The notes beneath the pieces were generated by a model that was not told where the DNA came from, did no database searches, and saw only the letters and a list, made by a program, of their open reading frames with translations. A DNA stretch of 64,000 nucleotides from Leptidea sinapis. Lineage: Eukaryota; Arthropoda; Insecta; Lepidoptera; Pieridae. Positions 25,101 through 37,100 of this stretch are shown here, piece after piece (the stretch's first letter is position 1; every line of letters starts with the position of its first letter). The DNA lies in contig NC_066273.1 in assembly GCF_905404315.1 (NCBI RefSeq), forward strand, positions 13,206,001 through 13,270,000, in the 5' to 3' direction. Both the position numbers and the translations under genes were made by a program.

Positions 25101-28100
25101 AGGCTGAATATTTGGAATGGCCGTTAGGCAACCACTGCCTGTAATATTTGTAAAGTAGTTTGCAGCAAGAGTCACCATGAAAAATTATAAAAGATTCTAG
25201 AATTTTTGGTAAAACATGCATTAAAAGTCCTCAACTCCTTAATAATTTAATAACTTCATAAGACGAGGCACACGTAATCCGAAACTTTAGATAGAGAATT
25301 GTTGTGAAATGATACTATAAAAACTGCCACAGGTAACTGCATATCTCTTTTTTCAGTTCTAGAAGGCTCTGGTGGCTGGACCGCTTTCACTGAAATTGAA
25401 TCAGAATTTACTACTGAAGAAGGCTCTGGTGCAGGTATTTTTTTTGTTAATCTATATATATATATATAAGAGATTTCGGATTTTTCGAAATTCCAACCGC
25501 AAGAGTTTTTTTTTATTATGAACAGAACAACGTCTGTCGGGTCAGCTAGTTACATATAAATTATAGGATAATTTTCCACAGTTATAGGATACCAATGTTA
25601 TAAAGCTTGTGTGTTGAATAGGATAGGATCAAAGGGTCCACTAGAAACGAGACCATAAATTTCATTAGCCAAACAAATGTTTGACATCTTTAAAAGAATT
25701 GTTTTCAAGTTTCGCAAATACGTAATTGACATAAAAACTGTAATTATATTCTCTCTTATTTTAAAAATTGTTGGATATATAGTTTTTTTGTTCTTACATT
25801 ATGTGATCCGTTTTCAGATATAAGTGTAACGGAGGTAACGGTAACTCTTAGCGAATTCACAACAGATACTAACACAGATGAATCTACTGATATCACTATA
25901 GCATCGACAACTTTAACAAATACCAATAAACATTCTGAACACACTACAGAAACCGAAACAAACACCGACGAAACTACCGAAAGTACTGAAGAATCCACAA
26001 CTGTAACAAACACAAACAATAATGCTGAAAGCACTATTTATTCATCAACTACTGACATTGCAACTGAGAGTACGATTGATTCCACCACTGGAACAAATAT
26101 TGTAGAATATAGTGAAAGTACGACCGTAACAAATACAGATAATGTAACAGAAATTAATTTAGATTCAACAACTGAAACAATTACTGATGAATCTACTGAA
26201 AGTAGTGTAGAACCCACAACTGGAACAAATATTGAAAGTACTATAGTTTCAACAACTGAAACAAATACTGATGAATCTTCTGATAGTACTGTAGAAACAA
26301 CTACAGATACTGCTACTGGTACTACTTTAGAATCTACGACTACAACAAATAATGACAATGGAACTGAAAGTACTACAGATTCAACAACTGAAACTAATAC
26401 TGATGAAACAACTGAAAGTAGTGTAGAAACAACAACAGATAATACTACTGAAATAAGTATAGAATCTACCACCGGAACTAACAATGACAATGAAACTGAA
26501 AGTACTATAGATTCGACTACAGCAACAAATACTGGCGAATCCTTCGAAAGTACCATAGAATCTACAACTGGTACAAATACTGACGAATCTTATGAAAGTA
26601 CTATAGAATCTACAACAGGAACAAATGGAGAAAATGCTTCTGAAAGTACTTTCGAATCGACGACAGGAACAAATACTGACAATGGAACTGAAAGTACAAT
26701 AGAATCCACTACTGAAACGAGTACAGATAGTACTATTGATAGTACTATTAAATCCACAACTGGAGCAAATACCGACGATGAAACTGAAAGCAGTTTAGAC
26801 AGCACAACTGGAACAAATACTGACAAATCATCTCAAAGTACTGTAGAATCTACAACAGACAGCTCTACTGAAACAACTATAGAATCTACAACGGGAATGA
26901 ATACGGATGAATCTACAAGTGGCACAACTGATGTAGGTCTTCAGACTGGTAGCACAGAAATAGGTGTGTATTTTATAGTAGGTAATTAGTACATAAGTTA
27001 TTCTTCCATAATATATTTATTCCTACACACTTAAGAGTTCTTTAGCTTGGGTATTCATCCACCTGATTTCTGTAGACGAATTGATTGACTATTGAGAAGC
27101 TCTACATAAATATTTCTTTAGATTATTGACCAACGAACTTGTGGGTAACCTGATGGCCACAATAATAACCCATAATACCAATATATTTGGATGACTTTCT
27201 AAAGTACACGTATTTCACCTTTCAAGAGGAAAAGTCTCCAAGTAACATTGACTCACCATATCAATGTTTGATTAAGATTATGCAAAAGCATAGCAAAATG
27301 ACCTTCCGCAAACAAACGCGATACAATTCCACTTTTATGAAATTTTAGTAGTTATGATGAGTCAAGCAAGGCATGTTTCAAGTGATTAATGAAAATCCAT
27401 AACTTTATTGCACTGTGTATGAGGTCGTCGCCAAATACGTGACATACGATGTTATGTCTAAGTAAACAAGTAATTTTGTTAGCCATGGCGCTCTTCAAGC
27501 CGAAAGATAACTAATAGTGCTCGGGAGAAAAGGGGGCAAGTACTATTGCAAATTAATACGAATTACAAGTCGTATATATTCAGCACCATAATTTATTCAT
27601 GCAATGAGACTCACTTTGTTGGACCGATAATATTGAATTGAAATTCTATATTGTTATACCTTATTAATCGTGTGTTGTAGTCTGTCTGTATCTTTTTGTT
27701 ATATCCTCCTTTTACCACTCACATTATTTTACTAAAATTATTTACGATAACAGGAACAGAAATAGTCTCGACAACAGATGCTGGGTTCAGTTCGACTGAA
27801 AGCTCTACTATAACAGAAGCTGGAACAACACAGACTGGAACCAGTGAATATGCCGAAACATTTTCCACCGAATCTAACGGACCAACATCATTAACGCAAG
27901 AAAGTACTACTGAAGGTAAATAAATCAAATAAATGCTATAATTCTTTCTAAAATTCATAAATCAAAGGATTATATGGTGGCCAAAACTTGATTGTGTTTG
28001 CCTAGTCTGACGGCCAATCAGCATGTCCTAAATTTTTAGATCCATAGAAGCAATTTTTAAGAAGACACGCGTAGCATCGAATATTGGGATTATATTTAAT

Positions 28101-31100
28101 AGGTAATATTTTGAAGAGAACGGGTTTGATTTTCTGTGTGTTTTATAGATTACTCAAAACTACTTAACCGATTTTATGAATATTATCTGCAGTGATTAAT
28201 ATAGGCTACATTTTTTTCTAAAATTTGACACTTTCTATTTGTTCTTCGAAAGTTTCTTCAATTGGGCAGTCATTATTGGACGTGCACTGCAAAAGCTATA
28301 TGGGGCTTGGCTATATAATATTAAAGAGATTCTTTGAAGTTCAAAATAGTTCAGGTTGCTCAAAAAATATTATATGCCAATCCAATTGACACTTTGTTAC
28401 ATTTAAAACATATTTACTTTTATATACTTCAACAGAATATACGTAATATTAATTAAATAGAGACAAATAAGGTTTTCGACGTAATTTAAGTCGCTAATAA
28501 GGTTGAGATATACGAGTAAGTAAGCTGACATTTGAACAAACGTATTGCACAACAAAATTAAGTGGTACTTAGATTTACTTTTTCTAATAGTATCTAAATA
28601 TATCTATAATATCTGTAATAATGTTCGGAGATATTCATTTTTATTTTAATTATTTCTGATGTTAAATAAAAATAAATACAAAAAAAAACAACGGACTTCA
28701 AAAAACACTTTTCCAAAACAATAAATGTCATATGCACTAAAAACCAAAAAAAAATATTGCGTATTTTTATAGAATCTAATTAATTAATCTAATTCTAGTC
28801 ACAATTATTGTTATTCTTGAAATCGGTGGCCTCCCGCCGCCTTGTCACGTTGTGCGTGCCACACAAGCATATCTCACCTACAGCTATGTATATATGTAGT
28901 TACAAACCTACCTTGGCTGACATCCACTCCAACATATCAAACGACAACAATTTAAATTATTGTTATTTTTTGACTTTTAGTGTACACACTAATAATTTGT
29001 CTAAATATATTGTGTAGACCTACTAAACTTTGCAATGCAGTAATGAACGTAAGCTAATGATTACAGACATTAGAAATTCGTTAATTTGCATCTTAGAATT
29101 GAAGAGTTTCGTTACTTTGTCATGGATTCCATGACAAAGTAACGAAACTGATTCCATTCCAAACTCTCACCAAACGACCTTTGAAGTATGTATATCCTTT
29201 CCAATAAATAATAATCATCAAAATCGGTTCGCGCGATATTGAATTATTCGTCCATTTGTCGCGCACATACTTTTAGCAAATGGTATTCTAATGGATGCCA
29301 TTGTCAGATCTAGACCAAATTACAATTGGACCACACGGGAAGCACCAGCTTTCAAAAAAAGAATAATAAAAATCGGTACACACAGTCGAAAGATCTCAGG
29401 TAACAAACATAAAAAAACATACTGACGAATTGAGAACCTCCTCCTTTTTGAAGTTGGTTAAAAAGCCACCAATAGTCATCATAATATGGATAGTTAATAT
29501 CTAATAGAAAATCGTGTTTTAATGGTAATTTTATGTTTTAGCTCAATTGGACTGGAAATCAACTGTTGAAGTATACACTCAACGGCAGAAATGTAAGATT
29601 AGGCGTAAGATCGCTAAATGCACGGATATTCGGATATATCCGTACGGATGCTGTCCTGACAAACGAACACCTGCGAACGGGCCTTTCGATCTAGGTATTG
29701 GTCTTTATTTAAATATTACTTTTTCACTTCTTTTTGTTCTTTCTTAACTAATAAATAGAGAATTGAATCATGGATGTTCCATTAACTGAATTATAATCAG
29801 CAACCGATTGCTGACAAACGGACTCAGTATCTACTATCTTAAAATTTCCTACTATGCAAGACGAAACTGAAATATGAATATGATTTATCTCCAAATAGAA
29901 ATAAATTAAAAGGTGTACTTTATAGGCACTTCCCAATAAACTATCTACAGATAGAGATAAGTTACTATCTTATACTGTAAGTAATTAGCTGCCAGTAATC
30001 TGAAGCTGTCCCAATATACCCGATAAGTCATTCTTATTGCCAATTCACTATTGCAATTTCCATACAAACTTCTATCCCTGGTAAGCTATACGTCGTCCCA
30101 TTGACAGACAGCGTGTACGGATAAGATGAGTTAACGTCGATAAGTTTATTGGGACAGAAAAGTCAACGATAGTTACGATTTTTTATCTCATGGAGATATT
30201 GGAATATTGGGAAAGGCCGTAAGTCAACGATCTGGGCACGCAATAAAAAAAATGAATGCAACAGCTACAAAAAATAAAAGTTTACTTTTGTTGTAAGGTT
30301 GTAAGAACATTACGACGTGCGCTGACACAAAGTACGGTTGCTGTCCCGACGGTGTATCACCAGCTCTGGATGATAAAGGAGCGGGCTGTCCTGTCACACC
30401 CTGTAACGAGACGCTCTACGGCTGCTGCAAGTCTGACAACATTACTGCTGCTACTGGAAATGATGATGAAGGATGTCCCGTAATACCAGCCTGCAAGACT
30501 ACAGAGTAATTTAACTAAATAGTAACAAATATTTAATGGAGTTTCAACAATTTCAAAATATTCGTTTAATTTTGTGTAAATGTGTATTTTCGAAATCTTA
30601 GGGTATCCCATGTGCTGGCCATCTCTGCTTGGTCACGTTCTTCGGTTTTGAAGGTCCTGTCCGTAATTCAAGGATTTCGTTAGGTTACTTCTTTATTGCG
30701 GTCGTAAGTGGTAGGCTAATAATTGTCAGATTGAAGATCTGGTCCGACATGCGGCTAGGTGATCGTCGGCGTGATCTTCTGCTTTCCACCTTGCCTATTA
30801 CTATCAACTTGTCTAAATTACTCGAAAGGCGTCGGTCTAAGTGGTAAAAATACCCCAAGAACTTTTGATAGCAAATTGTGAACAATCTAGTGCCCATGCG
30901 AAGTTACTCCTCCGAGGCATCCTTCTCCAACACCACATCTCAAACGCCTCAGGGTTTTTCTTTTCTGCCGCTTGGTGCTGCTCATATGAAAATAGAAGTT
31001 CTTTCTCAGCTTTAGTCACGGATCATCGCTGTTGGTATCGACTAGTCGACGAAACTGATTTAAATAAAAAAAAATCATAATGTCTCACGAAAGCGAATCC

Positions 31101-34100
31101 TTACACAAATAATAAGGTCAAGCTCTAAAGGTTGATGCATCCAATATACGATATTTTATATTTATGCATTTAATTCTTTATTATTTTTCATGAAATAATT
31201 TATATTATTCAAACACGACTCATATATTTGATGCAGCACCGTACAACCAAATTTGTTATTTATATTACAGCGATTGTAAAATACTCTATTTGATTGAAAG
31301 AAGTGGCCGTTGAGTTTCTTATTATGTTGTTCTCACGAGCGCAACTTTTTACGAACATATAGCAAATTCAGTAATTTAGAAGAAATATTTATAGTGACGA
31401 TTCAGAAGCGCTTAGTTTAAGCCTGAAGGTTATTTGACTTTGACTTGACTTTAAAGAAAGATTTAATAATTTAATTCTCGGATTAGTTACCCTAAATTTA
31501 ATAAATTTGAATATTACTTATAATGTCATCACCAAAATTCTTTTTTCAGATTTGGCTGTTGCGAAAATGAGACCATTTCCGCTTCAGGACCTAACAAGCA
31601 AGGATGTCCTGAAACAGGTATGTAAACGTCTATTACTTAAACAAGAACATAATATTATATTCAACAACGATTGAATCTGTACAGACAATATGTACACAAA
31701 AACCCAACTAATTATATACTCTATAACCAAGCTATCCATTGGTGAAAACGACTTGAAAATTGGTGTAATAGTTTTTGAATTTATCGCTAACAGTTTTATA
31801 ATAAAATGTAGTGATAAATAATACTTTATTTTGTTCTAGAAGTAACAACGACAGAAGGTACTACAGAGTATTCAGAGATTTCCACCACCTCGACAGGTAT
31901 TTATTATCTTTATGAGTTAATACCTACAGATAAAAGATTACTGGTAGCTTTTATGAGCAAAAAGTGACGAGACGAGTTTAGCGCCTCTTAGAATTCTTGA
32001 TTGAACTCGATATTCTGACTACGCAATATACCTCTTCACTTTGACACATAAATAACGGTACAAGAATTTTATGATTGTTTTGACCCCTCCCCCGTCATAG
32101 CTGGTCATATTTGTAAGACCCTCCCTTACTTAGTGTGATGTTAGATATTTCGCAATTATACATTTAATTTAAATAATACTATGATTTATAAACGTTATTG
32201 TTATGTAACATACTCATAACATATAATTTTTTTCAGAAACCCTTACAACAGACAGTTCGACAAGCTTCACAGGTATGTTAATATTTGAATTTTGTAACAA
32301 CGCTGTTCTGTCAATAGAAAAAAAACCGGTTGGTATGTATTCTATGTAGGTATTCGGGAATAATGTAGTCTAAAGGCATCAGGCAAGGAGTAAAATGAAA
32401 TAATGACATATGACATATTATAAAATCATTCAGAAAAACAACGTATTTCTGAATGATTTTATAATATGTCGTAATAAAATGCTAAGGATTAATGTCGTAT
32501 TTGTGTAAAAAGCTATTATATTATTCTACCTACTAAGCTAGAGGTCCCGGGTTCGAATCCCGGTAGGTGCAAGCATTTATATGATGAATATAGATGTTTG
32601 TTTCCGAGTCATGGATGTTTAAATGTATTTATGTATGTTTAAGTAAGTATATTGTATTAAATATATCGTTGTCTTGTAACCCATAACACAGGCTATATAT
32701 GCTTAACTTGGTGCAAGATAATTTGTGTAAAAAGTGTGTCAATATTATTATATTATCGCTTTATAAATGCAAATTTTTTAAAGTTTTAAAATGGATATAG
32801 TATGTTATCCTTAAGAGATATGTATATGCCATGGCAGACTTTTGTGTAGACGCACTTATATATAAGATACACAGTTTCACCAAAAATTATTTTGTTATAT
32901 CTCAAAGGGTTTACACAGCGTTTTCGTTGAAAGCCCCTAAACGGTTTATTTTTTCCGACAGCTCCAACAAGTATCGTTAATGATTGTAAAAATGTATGCA
33001 ACAACTTAACATATTTCACCACCAAGAAAATCGGTGCAGTAGTTATGAGTTTATCGCGAACAGACAGACAGACAGATGCGGCGAAGGACTTTGTTTCATA
33101 ATATGTAGTAATAAAATACTAATTAGTAATTAAAGTGAAACTTTTATTATTTCGCCTAATATTCTTCGTCCATCCGTCGCATGTCGTATAACAGCCGCGA
33201 AGTAAGAGTGAATTTCAATTTCATATACTGTTTTCAAGTCACGTTGCCTGAGTGGCTTACGGCGCCGCTGGTTCCCGAGAGGGAGAGTAGGTTCGAACCC
33301 TACTCTCCCTCTCGGGAACTGACAATTGTTTTTTTTTTTACATTATAATTTTTAAGGATAAGTAAAACATATTATATATAATTTGTTGGTGTCATTTCTA
33401 ATATACTAGAAACTATCAAAATCTAAACTTCGGAAATATATTATGGTGCTCTGAGAAGAAGCGGCGCAAGAAACTCTCCCAGCATTCTTCTTTTTTGCGC
33501 TCTTTTTAATAAAATATGTAACAATATTGTACTGTAATTGTTATTGCTATAAAATAAATAAAACATTTAATTTTTTTATAGATAATGCCTGAACACTGGC
33601 AGGTACTTTATTATAAAAGTGTATACATTTACCCTTATATATGTATTTTATACATATGTATTTTATGAAGCCTGCTAGAATTAGTTACAAGCAATCCCTT
33701 ATTTCTAATGTTATTATATGTTATTTTGTGAAAAATGTTTCACTTGCATTATGGTTTCCTCCTCCTCCTCCTCGCGTCGGTTTCCTCAGTGCTGAGGGTC
33801 GTGATCATCTCGACAGAGTACTTTGTTGCGTATTATTTGCCGCCATCTGCCCAAAAAAGTTTAACTTTAAAGTTTATTCTATATCACCTTCAATTATTTT
33901 TTATATTATTTCCTTAGACCTAGAAGCCGAGACTACAACAGTGGTCTACACCGAAAGTACAACAGGTATTTAAAAATATTTTTATGTATAATACAGTTTT
34001 ATAAGATTTCACAGAACTTATATTCTTGAAACTAATATAATATATAAAAATACGAAAGAAATAAAGTTAATTACCACAAAAATTTACTATAAGAATTAAG

Positions 34101-37100
34101 TCATCGTCAAAACACGCATTCAACTCTCAAAAATGCATTTTATTTGTATAATAATTTTAAAATGTTAATTAAATTTTAAAATTATTTTTCTACCTAGCCT
34201 ACCAGTTATAGGCTCCTTTGTACTGTATGCAGGTTAGATTATGGGTACCACAACGGCGCGTATTCCTGCCGTGAAGCAGTAATGTGTAAAAATTACTGTT
34301 TCGGTCTGAAGGGTGCCGTAACTAGTGAAATTACTGGGTAAATGAGTCTTCACATCTTATGTCTCAAGGTGACTACCGAAATTATAGTGCCGCTCAGATT
34401 TTTTGCGTTTCTCAAGAATCCTGAGCGGCTCTGCATTGTAATGGACAGGGCGTATCAATTACTATCAGCTGAACGTCCTGCTCATCTCATCCATTATTTT
34501 CATAAAAAAAAATATCTTAAGGCGCATAATTCATCCGACACCTGCTGTTATTGGTGTGGGAGATAGGTTATTAATATAATGCACAATATCTGTTTAATTT
34601 GTGCTGCCCTAGAATATATATATGTATTTAATAAAATTAATAAAACCTGAAATTAAAACAACACGACAGAGGTGAAATCTCCATCAAAGCCAAAAGTTCG
34701 AGAGTTAAAGAGAGTCAAAAGGACGTTACATAGCCAAGCGTGACAAGTCAGTCTAATTAAATATCCATAAAATAATATGATCAGCGCGCCTAAAGAAGTT
34801 TCACTACAAGAAAAGACTTAAATATTTTTTATAGAAGTTTGTCCTCCACAAACGAGCATTCCTAATGTTAAGTAATCACCGCCGCCCACATTCTCTTGCA
34901 ACACCAGAGGAATAACAGGAGCGTTTCTGGCCTTTAAGGAAGGTGTACGCGCTATTTTGAAGGTACCCATTCCACAGCTTTGTTGTACGTGGATGAAAGT
35001 TCCTTAAAACCGCACTGTGGAGGAACGCCACATATCCAGATAGTAGGGATGATATTATAATTTGTGGCGTGTCGTGCGAAGGTGGAATTTGGCGGTAGGA
35101 ATCAGGTGAATTCGCTCTCCGGAACAGTCTCCGTGATAAATGCGGTAAAAGCAAGGTATCAAAGCAACGCCAAGTGATCTAAATCTACAAAACACAGAAT
35201 TATAATTCTTCAATCTTCATATTATATTCGCTTACAATCTCATATTAACATACGTGAATGTATTAAAATTATAATTAAATCAAAGTCTCATCAATCCGCT
35301 ATTTCATTCTAATGATTTTTAATTTCTCCCTCAGATGTTACGACAGACGACTGTACCGCTTCTGAATTTGGATGTTGCCTTGATAACATCACTGAAGCTT
35401 CAGGACCTAACGGCCAGGGATGTCCATGCAGTATATCTGAATTTGGCTGTTGTCCTGATAATGTCACAGCAGGTAATACATCACTTCATCATCATTATTT
35501 TTTGTTTTAATGGAAAAGGAGAACAAACGAGCGTACGGGCCACTTGGTGTTAAGTGATCACCGCCGCCCACATTCTCTTGCAACACCAGAGGAATCACAG
35601 GAGCGTTGCCCGCCTTTAAGGAAGGTGTACGCGCTTTTTTTGAAGGTACCCATTTCGTATCGTCCCGGAAACACCGCATAGGGAAGTTCATTCCATAGCT
35701 TTGTAGAACGTGGAAGAAAGATCCTTGAAAACCGCACTGTGGAGGACAGCCACACAACCAGATGGTGGGGATGATATCCTAACTTGTGCCGTGTCGTGGG
35801 AAGGTGAAATTCGGCGGCAGGAATAAGGTGAAATAGCTCTTCGGAACACTCCCCACGATAAATACGGTAGATGACACACAATGAAACGATGTCTCTACGC
35901 AACGCCAAGTGATCCAGCAGTTCACAGAGCACTGGGTCCCCGACAATTCGAGCTGCTCTGCGTTACATGCGGTCAAATGGATCGAGCTGATACTGGGGGT
36001 GCGCCAGACCCGTGATGACAGCAATAATTATTTCAGCCGGAAGACGTCCACTGATCGATCCTATCCATATCTCATCCAACCTTTTCCGGTGATCTTGACC
36101 AGATCGTCGATTACATAACTCTATTCGGTTCATTATTGACCACAAATTATTTTTCCGCTTTTGCAGATATATTTAAGATTTTGTACCGAAATAGTTCTAA
36201 TGAGAAGCCCTGCTCCACTGTCAAACTGTCTGCTAACAGTAGTAATTTTTCACAGTGTGTATTGCTGTGACGATACCATAATGATAGACTCACCAAAACA
36301 ATAAGTATATTGTTAACTCCATAAAGAATAGATCAAAACACAACTATGTAATTTTCGCCTGTCCCTTGCAAACCGACCATTTGTGACACCGTAGACTTAA
36401 AAGTGGTAACCGTAGTATTGCAAATATAACAATCCAAGGAAGCCAGATAGACTGGCGCCGTAACGCGTTACGTTACAGCGAAAGTTATCACTTCAACAAT
36501 GATGATAGTAGTTATTTCAAATTTAATATTAATTTTAGCTATAGGTCCAAATCTAAAAGGCTGTGGATGCATCACGTCTAAGTTTGGATGTTGTTTGGAC
36601 GGTGACACTCCTGCGCATGGACCGGACCTGGAGGGCTGTTGTGCGCAGTCTCCGTTTGGATGTTGCCCTGACAACTACAAGGCAGCTGAAGGACCACATC
36701 TTGAAGGTTTGAACTTGGCATAAAGGCATAATAGGCATTTATTTTCTCAAATTTTATTCCTTTAGAATTCTTTTGTTATCTTCTCTTATTTGAGAGAAAA
36801 GAAGCGGCGCAAGAATTATCCCAGCATTCTTTTTTGTGCTCTCTTATTAAAATATGCAATATTTGATGAATACATCGTACAGATGTTATACAGCGTAAAG
36901 ATCTCGGTTGGCAGGTAAGGTGCATATGAAGTTGGCAACGTTACCTCTCTGTATGGTCAATCTTATCCTGTGACAGAGGTACGTACCAGACCTTGGGTCA
37001 CCTGTCAAATCAGTTAAACGCTTGAATACCTCTGCTATGAGTCTTTGTACCGATGAAGCCCAAGGACCCATCGTCTCCACCCCAAAGGTAACAAATATGT

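Larger units (their letters stand above)
32298..33110 (+). repeat. Family D retroposon repeat, split by SINE and hairpin
   Basis: The left part (32298-32420, GCTGTTCTGTCAATAGAAAA) and right part (32758-33110, ending in a GACAGACAGACAGATGCGGC run) align in order to 18742-19262. The middle is occupied by a hairpin (32412-32470) and a family A SINE. Confidence 0.65.

Noticed and set aside
25756..26826. Val/Ser-rich open frames antisense to the mucin exon
   Set aside because: They mirror the Thr/Ser codon repetition of exon 14, which has correct phase and splice sites on the plus strand.
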